DNA of 64,000 nucleotides from Phaffia rhodozyma. Taxonomy: Eukaryota; Basidiomycota; Tremellomycetes; Cystofilobasidiales; Mrakiaceae. This document shows positions 26,101 to 37,815 of this stretch, one piece after another. The stretch's first letter is position 1. Every line of letters starts with the position of its first letter. Below the pieces are notes generated by a model. That model did no database searches, was not told where the DNA came from, and worked only from the letters and a program-made list of their open reading frames with translations. The stretch spans positions 947,501 to 1,011,500 of the forward strand of contig JACGZH010000003.1 in assembly GCA_014706385.1 (NCBI GenBank), written 5' to 3'. A program made the translations under genes and the position numbers.

Positions 26101-27710
26101 TACTGATGTGATGCTTTCTTAATCTTTCCAAATGGGCGATGCTATAGCAACTTGAAGAGCGACCTGTCACTGCTGAGGATGATGAAGATGATGAGATGAA
26201 AGGAGAAGATGATGACGAGGCCGAAGAAGATGAGGATGATGAGGAAGATGAGGAAGATGAGGAAGAGGATGATGAAGAAGATGAGGGCGATGTTGAAGTT
26301 GATCCCGAGCTCCGAAAGAGGATAGCCGAGGCTCTCCAGGTTAACGGAGCTGATACCACTCTTAACGGAGCTGACGATGACTCAGACGACGATGACGACT
26401 TGCTCATGAACGACGATCAGATGCTGGCGTTAGATGATCAGTTGGCAGAAATTTTCAAGTCCCAGGTCGTTGGCAAGAAGGGAAACAAAGGTTCGTGTGT
26501 GCAATTTCAAACATTGTATACCAGAAATCATGCAGACCGATGAATCGTTCTGATTGTTGCCCTTATCCTGTTCTTCGCTTCTCCAGATGCTCAGCGTGAA
26601 GCTGTGCACTTCAAGAATAGAGTTCTTGAGATCGTCGAAACCTTTGCAAAGAAGCAGCCTAGCAATGCCCTCATTCTGCGATTGTTCCTTCCTCTTCTTG
26701 AGCTTGTCCTTAACTCCAGCCCCACCGAGCAGCATTTATCCTCTAAGGCCACTGGTATTCTCAACCGGATTTGTCGGGCCAAGGAAGACATGGAAATCGT
26801 TGACCGATCCGAGGCCGTCGAGGTACTTGAAGAGCTCCACAACGCTTGCCGAAAAGCCCAATCTCTGCAAGTGGCCAAAACGTGCAGCACATGCAGCATG
26901 TTTGTCTCCCGTGCGCTTCTCCACGATCGATCTACGCCTTCATCCTCCAACAGCCAGGATCTTGCTCAGCCTATTCTAGACGTCTACAAGGCCTCGCTTG
27001 AAGACTTCATGACCAAAAAGTCAACCAAAATTCGACCAGTTCTTTTCTCTAACATGTTCTCTCGATTCCCTTCGATCGCTTGGGCCTTGAGAGATCCTCT
27101 TGTAGCCTATGCTAAATCTGACGGAGCCAACAGTTTCAGACGAACTCAGGCATTCCTCATTCTCAACGAACTTACGAACCAGGTCTCTGTCTTGTCCAAA
27201 CAAGGTCTCGACTCTGAAATTCGAGCTTTCGTCCTCTCTTGCCGAGAAGCCATATTCTCTTTCGTTGAGGCTTCGTGCGACCCATCCTCGAAGAGCATCA
27301 AAGCTGATCGTTTGCGAGACGTTCTCAAGTTTGCCGTCAAGCTCGCCAAATCGACCTCGCCGATGATTCTCCCAGAAGACCGACCGGTTGTTTGGTCGTA
27401 CGAGTTCATTCCGGCTCTCGTCGTCAAGGTGAAGGAGTCTGATAGATTCAAATCGTCGAGTGCTCTTCACTCTCTCATGGCCCAACTGATGGAGCTTGCC
27501 TCTGGAAAGGCTAAGAATGCGAAGGAAAAGAAGGAGCTGAAGAAGAACGCTAAGAAGACGGAGGATGTGGAGATGAAAGAGGCTGAAGAGGATGAGTCCA
27601 AATCTGAATCGAATGCTACTCCTACTCTCAAGCGAAAATCGAAGAAGGAAGGACTTAGCGGGGAGGCTAAGACGAAGAAAAAACCAAAGAAGGATACGGC
27701 TACCGTCTAA
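23152..27710 (+). CDS. POL5: Pol5/MYBBP1A-family nucleolar protein
   Basis: Nine exons, 23152-23562, 23708-24130, 24215-24512, 24590-24774, 24866-25080, 25157-25334, 25416-26060, 26148-26490 and 26587-27710, give 1,273 residues. The family is named DNA polymerase V but consists of helical-repeat proteins of the nucleolus needed for rRNA synthesis and large-subunit assembly. Recognisable features are the N-terminal LFWDLSSSVRSKRLSSS, followed by SYSIKRLVRGLASPRESSRLGFAVALTE, then FWRVVVD, and an acidic tract of Asp/Glu near residues 740-780. The core ends in a Lys-rich tail (KRKSKKEG, KTKKKPKKD) suited to nucleolar targeting. A second acidic block lies at residues 70-85. No polymerase active site is expected in this family. 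It ends 153 bp from the convergent MEC1/ATR gene. Confidence 0.92.
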
Positions 27711-27863
27711 CTTTTTATACTAGTGCATTCCTGGCGTGATTCAATCATATGTTATTGCTTTTCTCTCAAATTTGAGTACTTCGTCATTTTTTCATTTGCG
27801 CATAAGAGATCATCTACATTACGAAACACAAATCTCGATACTATCAACGCATGTACGCTACAG

Positions 27864-27882
27864 TTATAAGTACGCTCCCCAC
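27864..27882 (-). other. MEC1: 19-nt terminal coding exon of MEC1/ATR
   Basis: The preceding exon ends at 27966 in ATG TAT GTT GG. The intron 27883-27965 has a GTAAGT donor and a TGTAG acceptor. The last exon supplies G TGG GGA GCG TAC TTA TAA. The joined tail is MYVGWGAYL, the expected end of a FATC domain; reading through the donor would stop after YVG. Confidence 0.85.
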
Positions 27883-30800
27883 CTACAATTGATGTACCCG
27901 TCATACGCAAGAATTAGTCTGGCGCTTCATGAAAAGACATACAACAAGAAATAGGATCCACTTACCCAACATACATCCTCGCAAGATTAACTGGGTTAGT
28001 CGCCTCTTGAATCAACGCCTCAACTTGATTACTCACGGTGATCTCCTTCGTAGGAGCTGGTTGATTAGGAGCGACATAACCAGCTTGAACACCCCGTAAT
28101 TTTCTCTCGATAGGTTCAAGAGAGCGTTGAGCAAGTGCCAAGATACTGGTTTCGCTATTGTCCAGACTACGTCGACTTCCTTTGGACTTTGCCTTTTCGC
28201 GATCCTAAGATGGAGATAATTTGGAGTATACCATAAGATGTAGTGTGGGTGATGCAATTTAAACGAATGACACTTACCATTCTTCGTTTATCGTTCTCCC
28301 ATTCAACAAGAGGATCGTGAATGAATGTTTCAAGAACACTCATTAGAGAATCCTTGTTATCTCGTAATATTCTCATCGTAACTTCACAAGCATTACGATA
28401 GACACCTGTCGTTTCATTTCATGACAGCAAAGAGCATCTAAGCAAGAAGTTCAAGATCAATCAAGAATATGAAGTTCAACTGACCTTCAACACCAGTAAC
28501 TCCAAATCCATCAACTTGGTTATGCGTTAGACGGAAGGGAACTCGCTCTTTGACATCGAATGTACGACCCTATCTCGAAAGTAAAAGTCAGTGTATCAGT
28601 TCTAACAAATATTATGTGCATATCTTCGGCATTCTGTCTCAGACCCACCTTTTCAAACAAGCAATTAAGATCCACATGGACTGCATCTCCAGAGTTTTGA
28701 TCGTAAAGAGTGTTTTCTCCATGGCGATCTCCCAAACTGGAGAAGCCGCAGGTGAGATGGTAGAATTCTATAAACAGCAAGCTACAAAGATAAGACGTAC
28801 CCTAGAACAAAACCGACCATGGACATGACAGCATATGTCCTTCCGTAAGCTAAACGAGCAGCCAACCAAGCGCTCGGCTCTGGGAAAGTCTTCAGAAACC
28901 ATTCATGGAAAACAGGAGAATACCTATGTGAAAACGAGTATCAACATGATGAGCTAAATATTTATTCAGCACATTGCTTGTATGAAAACTCACATGGGTA
29001 ATAATGTATTTTGGAAATGCTCTGCCACCTCAGCATCCGTTTGAGTAGCGTACTTCTTATAGATTTCTGACACCTCTCGATTCTGTGTGAAGTGTTTAAT
29101 GAGTTCTTTATTCAATAAGATATTCAAAAGAGCGGTGAAAGGCGTACAAAGAGCGAAATTCCTTTCGGTGTATAACTCTGCGTGAGGATGTTTCGCAGAG
29201 GGACTGTGTGATTGACCCATTGGCAAAGACCGCATTCATCATTTAACGGAGTGACAGCGTACGTCCGGATATCTTTGCGTCACGAGAGTCGATATCAGTG
29301 TCAAGTCAGGATGTCAGTAACGAGAAAAAGAACAAGTAGCTTACAAAGATGCCGTCTACGAGATTCAGAGTCTTTCTTCAATAGCTTGTTGATCATAGCA
29401 TTAAAGTCCATGAGTCTTGCATCTTTTCTGAGATCATCGTTTGGTTTACAAAGGAAGCTGTAGGTTTGACCATCATCGCCAACCAATGATATCTTCTTAG
29501 GTCGCACGAGAGAAGACATGACTTCAACGTTGTCAAAAAATTCTGAAATGATAACCATCGATTAGAAACATGGATCAAACAGCAAGAGAAGAACAATAAT
29601 AGGCGCTCACTCGCAAACCGAACCGGAGCTACTGGAAAGGGATTATGATCCTTGCCCTTACTGACAGCCTCGGATGGAAGTGAGACCGTCAATGCTTCTT
29701 GAATAGGAATCATGAGAGGCGATGGCGCAAGACTTTTGAGACTTCTTGCTACTCGATCCATGCTGACGTCGGCTGTTGATTTGGACACATCTAGCTTAGC
29801 GAGTTTGAGAAGCTCCTTGGTCATTAGTAGCGCCTTGTCTATCAAGTTTGAGACATTTCCAACTTCATCAATCGCTCGAAGCTGGAAAGACAATCTTAAG
29901 CGTTAATCACTCAATTCTTAAGAGACCAATCGCAAGGTCATCATGGACTCACCTTGTCGAAGATTCCTACACATCTTTTAACCCGGTCTTCCTTCTTCGA
30001 CTGCGAAACCGAGACCATCGACCAAATGGATTGGAGAGGGTAAGTGCGAACAACGTAAACAATGATTCGGTAGATCTGACGGTAGACAGATCCGTTAGGG
30101 TGTCCGATACGGGAGACTAGTTGAGGAAAGGCGGTGAGCCACTACGTAACGTGTACGACAAAATTATGTTGAGTAATCGATTACGAGGGGCAGATTCAGA
30201 GACAGGCACCAACCTGATAAACTGGTAGTCTGCTCGTGCATTTATCGATAATAGCAGTCATCTTCGCCAGTGATTTGAGATCGGCGTTATCTGATGCTCT
30301 GTAGATTTCAATGAAGTAAAAGCTGTTAGAAGACATGTGACGGAGAAGTAACAGAGTCATGTGCACTTACCCCGACTTATCCTTTTGTCTTTCAAGTTGA
30401 AGAATGTGCTCCTTTGCACCGTTGTCGAGCCAGATAGTAAGCATTCGTGGCATTGTACGATATATGAATTTAGTTCCGAATCTTAACGCTCGAGCATAGT
30501 TCTCCACTGTGAGTTGAAGAATTTGCATTGAAACCTCGCTGTTCATGGTCGAATGATCACCAAAAAAAGAAAAAGTTAGCAGAGTACAATCATAGCAGCA
30601 CGCATCTGAACATACCCATCGCTAGAATCCTTATCATAGAAATGACCTAGATGGTAATAAGGCGCTTCCCATCTGGGAGTACATGCATATTAGAACAAGT
30701 CTTGTCAGGAACTGCAAAAACATAACAAGAAGTTCCCAACGAGCTGACTCACTCCGCGTCGAGAGCAATGACCTTCTTGAATGCTGCAACTATATCGTTC

Positions 30801-33800
30801 ACTTCAAATCTATCGGCATCTCGGTACCATCTGGCATTTAGTAACGCCGCCTAGGTGGATAAAGGGCCGCTAAAGGTAAATCATTGTTCCAAATGTAATT
30901 GTACGAAGCTTGACGGACCTTTACTAGTCGGAAGTCCTTCGGGGCTTTATTAACATCTTTGATCAGGGGGTCTAATGTGTGCTTGAGCTCTTGGAGCGCT
31001 CTCAAGGCTTGTCCACTGGAGAGTAGAAGCTTTGCATCTTGCACGAATGTATAAGGAGCATCGTTTTGTCTCGCTTGGAGAACCGCGCTGTACGCTGTCT
31101 GAGTATGACCGGCTTTTCGGGCAATCTTGGACGTTAACAACCAAGCCTTTCCAATCTCTCCTTTGCTATCGAGAGCCTCACTGGCTTTCGTCGCACTGTG
31201 CATCCAGTATAAAATGCATCATTAGAATTTTTTGATAATATATCTCAAAATTGAAACACTTACCAAAGATCAAAGGCCGTTCTTCTCATACTTAAGATCG
31301 GCTCCTGAGCGCGGAAAGAAGGTAGGATTCGACTCAGTCGATTAGCCAAAGCTGACTTCATGGTAACGATTCTCTGGGTTGCGAGGGCTTGATCGTTCGG
31401 CCCGCCTGTGCAATGGTTGAACTGTGGAAGTGTGGTTGTAGCGATTAGTTCGAGCTCATGGAGAACATGTAGTTGAATGACGGAATCATAGGCTCGATTG
31501 TAAGAATCTCTCCCGGCAGCCGTCAACGGGCGGCCTAGTTCGAGTCGGGCTGTTCGCAGAACTGTGGGAAGAGATGCACCACCGGATCTGAGCTCCACAA
31601 GAACACGAGCAATAGCTAACTCAGGACTTGTCTCTTTGTTTTTGCTGAGAATGTTCTCTACTGCTCCCCAGTCACCCACCATCCAAGATCCTTCAACTTG
31701 GAAGCTGCTAAGCATAGATTCCCATTGAGGCCGACGAGTTGTCAATCCCTCAATGTGAGTTCGTAAGGTGTCTGTAAACCAGGAAGACAGAACTTCAGTC
31801 TTGTAGAATGAATTGATAGCACAAGGAGCCAACATACCGTAGTGTCCTAAGTTCCTTAAGCATCGAAGCAGACCAATATGCAGAGGAAGTTCATTAGGTG
31901 ATTCTTGGATTTGTACTTCCCAACAACTCTGTGCAGCGGTCCAACGACCGGTACTCTCGTGCTCTCGGATCTGATGCTCCAATGACGGAGACAAGACCTT
32001 AGTGGATACACCTTCCATCCCATCTGGTTCGTCAAGATCAGCATATATCTGATGAAGATGCTCGTAGTATTGCTGAGTTTCTGGGGTTGATTCAGGTACA
32101 CCTGTTTTCTTGAGGGCGAGGATTCGTTGCTCAAAGTTGAGGAGAGATCGCGCATATGCTTTGCACTGAAGAGCGGCCTGGGCGGTAAGCTGAGTGTCGA
32201 TACTGGAAATGACTCGTTCGACACCGCTGAGCTGCTGGGAGGCCAGTTCGAAGGCTTGACTAGTCGTCCCAGCCTTTTGAGCCTCTTTGCGTCTAGTTGC
32301 GAGATCCATTCGCTGGTGTCGGAGCCATTTACTGATATGGTCCATCAGGTCAAAAATGGTCTAATCGTTCAACAAAACCAATTATAAGTCCGAGTGAGAT
32401 AAATTAATATAGACACAATATAGCTTATAATCTCACCTGAGCGCTAAGGAGTCGACGATCTGACGGAAAATCTCCCTGAGGGTCAACCTGATCAAGAAGA
32501 ACGGCTCGAATTTCTGCACTTATCTCTTTTCGGGCTGATGCATCACCATTGATGAGGATGTTGAGGACAATATGTGGCAGCAGATGCCGAGCGATATGAA
32601 CATCCTGGCTTTTGATAACCACACGAAAGATATCAAATATCTGGCGAGCGTTCCCCGCAGCGGTCTTCGGGATCAGGTCGCTCGTCCAACGTTGAATCCA
32701 TTCCCGATACGTTGGACAGGTCGTATATATAGGATGTTCAAACTGTTTCTCGGGAATGAGCTTGAGGACGTATTTCGTGTCCAACATGTCGGCCAAAGTA
32801 ACTTGTTTCTGAGGAGGAATTTTCTTCCAACGGTCTCGGATTCGAAGAGCAACAGGCGCCCGAGAAGAAGAGGAAGAGGACTTGTCAAGAAGGTCCTTGG
32901 TAAATCCACAGAATTTGCTGAGCTCCTGAATGGCGTATGCAAGATTCTCTTGATATCGGGTGTCATTTGTCGCCTTGAAAGCGCCTACTAAGACGTCGAC
33001 CAATAAATGGACAGCAAATACCTGAGCCTCTTCAAGCGTGGCCAGATTGTCAGTGATTTGCCAAGAAGTTTCCTCAGTCCGGATAGTAAACCTGTCTGGA
33101 TCGAGAGCACCAATGATACCAAGACAATCTAAACTAATATCCCGGAGATCTTCGACGTGATCTCCATCTCGACTTGCAGAAGTGACCAACGTCTTGACGA
33201 GTTCTCCAACGACAGGGTCGAATACATCACCCGAGGCCAATTGGGCAAATTGACTCTTTTTAAGTAAGACCCCTTTGAGCTCCTCGAGAGCGCGGATGCT
33301 GATTGTAACATTTTCATCCCTTGCACGTCTGATAAGATTATTAAGGAGATCGGTTGATGACCACTTGTTTCTTGCTGCTTTGAGGCGTCGAGAGGCGCCT
33401 TGGAGCTTATCGATACCCTCTAGATCAACGACATCGTCTAGAACTAGATCAGTAAACTCTGAATTCTCAACGATAGCATAATCGATGATGGTTGCTGCCA
33501 GGAAGCGCTCCTCTTCTGTAAAGGATGACCAAGAAGAGACGAAAGCAGCAGAGGTAGGACCGATATGAGGCGCAATATCCTTGAACTTCAGGACAGTGAG
33601 GAATGTATGCCAGGTTTGGAGGGTAGCAAATCGGAGCGGTGGTTTGTTGAGATTGCCTTGAAGAGTAACCATAATCTGTATTAAAAGCACTAAGTGATCT
33701 CAGTCTTCGAGAAGAGGATTTGCAAAAGTGAACAAAACTCACCTGCTGGGAGAACGTGGCCATAGTAGGTCCGATCTTCTTCATTAGTGCACCCAAGCTT

Positions 33801-36800
33801 CGAATCACCTTAATCTTGTCTTGAGCGGTCTTTCGACCTTGGCCATCCTGAAGAAGCTCGTTCACATTAGAGATTATCCCCAACATGTATGGTTTCAGAA
33901 AATCCCCAAGGTCTAGAGCCGATTTGGATTCTAACTCTTTGAATTTCTTCTCAGCCTTCGACAAGCCTGCTTCAGCCTTTTTAACGGAGGTAGATAAAAA
34001 TAGGTTGAAAGTTAGAAATGAGGGCTTGTTAGTATGATTATCTCATAAATAGAAGAATTGAATACAAAAATCACCTTTCGAATCACTGAGATATCTTCAT
34101 CGCCCAGGTCCACAACCAGCTTATACAACAGCTTTACTGGTTCAGCCATCTTAAGTAGGTCTCCCGCCTTGACCGGGTAATCTCTCTTGCCTCCTTCTTC
34201 TCCGCCTGCATGTGTTCCAACTGCTCCGATCAAGAATATAAATCCCTTTTCCGTCAACGGTGCCGATTGCATCAGTACATGATACAAAATTTCCAGAATG
34301 TTATCCAAAAGAATCTCAGCGACCTCTTTCTTCATGATCCTCCCCATAGCGTACAGAATATCTTTCCGGAACTGGAGAACGACATGAGGAACGGTGTAGG
34401 CAACAGTAGTTTCCAGAAAATTTTCTTGAGTTTCGTCGATCAGGTTGACAAAATCAGAGAGCGCAGAGGGTGCTATGATGAGTGAATCTACGAGACGAAG
34501 GCTGATAGATTTGAAATAGGGATAGAAGAGCTTGTGGGGAGTTCGTTGATGAAAGTGAGCCAGACTGAGAATCTGTTTATGAGATATACAAGAATGCGTA
34601 CAGAGCAGAAGTAGTTGAATTTTAATCTTGGTTGTTTACTCATATATGAGAGGAACAGAATCATACACTGACAGTCGAATGGGCTAGCGACTTGATCCAT
34701 GAATCAACATCTCCCAATTGAATAGCCAACTGAGAGGCAACCTTGGCCAACAAGACATCGTCTGATCTTATCTTGCCTAGCGCACCTAAAGCGGTAAGAG
34801 CGGTTTCTTTAGCGGGGACCGCTGGTTTCCCAAGGACTGAGAACAGACGTGTTAAGATTGGTTCGACCGCTGGGAACAATGCCTGATCATCTTTATGAAA
34901 GTCGACGATAGCAATTAGTCCTCGGCTGATCCAGCAGTGATTTGAAGATATTACCCGATTTTCAGTTCTCGTAATCGTATGTCCTCACAAAAGGAGAATT
35001 CAAACTCATACCTTGCTGCCAACCTAACATTCCTGTCTAGATCTTCCAAGGCAACCCCAATCATTTCCACCATTCTCTGCTCAACCGTTTTGAGCTCTTT
35101 CGCATGTTCAGATGCTATGTATACATGCTTCAACACTAGGCTCACACCATCTAGCAATGCCATCTTGACTTTGACCGGCATGGACGGATCATACTTCCTC
35201 ACAAGCTCTGAAAGGACGGCGATGGGTATGGATCGAAGATTGGTTGCGAATTTTTGTAGAGCCGGCCTGGAATTAGGTGGACGAGCAGGAAAAGTAGGCG
35301 GATGGATCTGAACGGTGATAGCATATGCATATAAAACTGAGGGGAGTATCTTATGAAAGGCGCTTATTTCTTCAGAATTAGACGAGCTGTTAAAGCATAA
35401 TTCCAGAAGTATTACGCACTTAGTACAGACAGCCGGTAAACCAAGATTTATTCAAAAGATTGGGTGCAAGATGCGGAAAACCTACATTAGTTTGAGCTGC
35501 TTGATATTCTTGTTCAGCGCCACACTCAACCGTCTTCTTGTCTCCTGTCCGAACCCAGCCTGTGATTCAAACTGCTCGGCTTCCTCGACCAAACTATTTC
35601 CGAAGCACGTTTTCATAAGGTCTCGAGTGAGCGAGGTCCAGCTACGTCCATCCGCGTCCCGTTTCCGCTTCCGAGGTTGGGAAGCGAGAGATGTCCGCAT
35701 AGAGGCAATTGGAGAATTTGTTGGAGACGAGTTGGACGCGAATATATAGGCAATCGGCTTGAGTGCAGGGGCAGAGCAAGGCAAGATGCTGAGAGCAGAG
35801 ACGATAGCTTCCTGTTAGATATGCACGGAGCAAAGGAAATCAAGTCAAACCAAACGAGTTCCAGGTAGAAGCCTTGTCTCAGAACGAACTTCGAGAGACT
35901 CGAGCCCAAGCTTACCTTCAAATCGCTTTCCCTCTCATACACGTTCCAGATCTTAATAAATTCGACCAAGGAACTGATATCGCCCATGCCGTCTATCAAG
36001 ACGGCTGAGTCTTCTTTGTTTATTAATCCTCCGATCTTCCTGGTGCTGCTCAATGCACTCCTGAGCTGCCTGTCTAATCCCCTCCACAAACCTCGCTTCC
36101 TTGACTCAATCTGTCTGAAATCACTATCCTCATCAACCTCCATGCCATCTGTGTATTCGTGCAGGGTCGGATCGCAAGCCTCATTCGCTCGACCCTTCAG
36201 AGAAGCGATGATTTTGATCCATATTCTTGGATTGACAACCTCTCCTAAGATCTCGCTCAACCGAATATACTCTACTTCCAGCACAGATCGCTCGCCTCTT
36301 GATTCGGAAGATAAAACCGGCCATGAATGTAACAAGGCTCGGATAACGGTCTTCTTAAATTTCGGAACAAAAGGATAGTACGGTTCGGGGCCAATTGAAG
36401 AGATTGGGGACCCAATAGAATGATGGAAGAGGATCGAGACAGAAAACGAGAGTAGAGCCAGTAGTAGGGCACGTTGTTGAAAGAGGGTGTTGAGCGGTAT
36501 GTGAAAGATGTCTGATGAGGAATCCAAAGATGCAGGAGGGCTTCCCACAGGACTATTGAAGGACGGGTCATGTTGGGATGATGAGCCTGTACGGTTAGAG
36601 TTAAAGAAGATCGTGATTTGAGAGAGATGATCTGTCTTGTTAGGATCGAGAACTAGGAGGTAAGAGACGATAGGGATAGGAGATCAGACCGATGTGAGCT
36701 TCCAAGATTCCAACAAATCCCAATGCTGTTTTACAAACAAATGCTTACCTGTTATAGCTTTCGAGATGTCCCCGAAGAGACTCTCCCAAGCCTTCCCTCT

Positions 36801-37367
36801 GTCCCTGTCTCCCAAACGTCTCATCCTCATGCGTCCATGATCATCTCTGTTTCCTTTTCCGACCATCCCAACTACTCTTCTCTCCAAATTCTCGATGGCC
36901 TTCTCCATCCTTGTCATTCTGTCGTCTACTTCTTCGTCAAGACCTACGCCCTTTCTACTGAGCAGCTTTGCTCTTACCGTAAAAGTCCTCTCCAGAATCC
37001 ACCTCATCCCTCCTAGCCCTTCCCTGAGCTCCCATTGAAAGGACTCAACACGGTCGAGGTATAGTCCGGTTAGATTGATGACATAAGTAAGTTCCCAAGC
37101 TTCGACAGGCTGGCTGATTGTTCTTGGGTTGAGAGGGTTGACCCAAAGATCGAAAAACCCGATTAATAGCCTTTTGGAGTTGAGCTGATACTGATCAGGA
37201 GTGATAGATGGATCAGGATTTTGAATTTGGTTCTGGCCTGATCGGAATATCTCGTCTGGTTGAGATTCTATGCCGTTTCTTTGAGGATAAGGAGGGAAGA
37301 GACCTTGATCTAGGGGAGCTGTAAGAGCTGTGGATGACCTTTGAGGGAGTGGGTTGGGTACAGGCAT
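27864..37367 (-). CDS. MEC1: Mec1/ATR (Rad3) checkpoint kinase
   Basis: This giant PI3K-like protein kinase senses RPA-coated single-stranded DNA and starts the replication/damage checkpoint. The N-terminal helical region (start at 37367, MPVPNPLP) runs to about 33000, with the UME-type repeat near 34661-35200. The FAT domain occupies 30800-32345 ([32 protein letters not shown]). The kinase shows [33 protein letters not shown] and [13 protein letters not shown]. The catalytic loop is [11 protein letters not shown] and the metal-binding segment [10 protein letters not shown], where many relatives have DF. The FATC domain has [21 protein letters not shown] and ends AYL. The final exon, 27864-27882, is only 19 nt. 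The size of roughly 2,600 residues after introns fits ATR homologues. A repeated ACGCG element lies upstream. Confidence 0.93.
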
Positions 37368-37815
37368 AACGAATGAATGACGTGGAAGTTGAAGGCCAAG
37401 GAGAGCCTATATCTCTGTTGATAAGATATTCTTAATTAGCAGGGCCCTATACCAGGATGTGGTTACGATATTTGGATATATGCTATGCTATCGTTGAGAT
37501 GTGTGCCAAAGAGAAGTAGAGCAAGCTGTCTTAACTGTCATCGAAGGTAATAATGACCTTGTACAGTTAGGCCTTCGCGAGCTAGATGTAGAAACGCGAC
37601 GCGACGCGACACGCGCCAGCTAGCTTATGTAATACAAATACAGATTTATGGGTCTTTCCTGAAACAGAACATCTCCGGTCCGGTCCGGAGAATCTCTCAA
37701 ATCCATTTTAAAGACCAAGAGCATCGGATCTCTCTCTTTCCTTTCTGCCAAAACACCATACTTTATAAGTGCATCTCCCGACCAATCTGACTCTTATTCA
37801 GAAACTTATTTCACG
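37368..37815. promoter_or_regulatory. bidirectional promoter MEC1/ATR and XKS1
   Basis: This 448-bp region holds the ACGCG tandem and, nearer XKS1, CCGGTCCGGTCCGG (37676-37689). The latter contains several CGG/CCG triplets of the kind bound by Zn2Cys6 factors. A TATAAG-like element lies at 37762-37767. Confidence 0.5.
37594..37615. promoter_or_regulatory. ACGCG tandem element between MEC1/ATR and XKS1
   Basis: ACGCG occurs at 37594, 37599 and 37604 as a perfect 5-bp tandem and again at 37611. It lies about 230 bp upstream of the MEC1/ATR start and 200 bp upstream of XKS1. It resembles the core of MBF/MCB sites. Confidence 0.45.

Noticed and set aside
26170..26310. GAT/GAA-rich repeat-like stretch
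   Set aside because: It is the acidic Asp/Glu tract of POL5, typical for nucleolar proteins, not an independent repeat element. The opposite-strand Ser-rich frame is a shadow.
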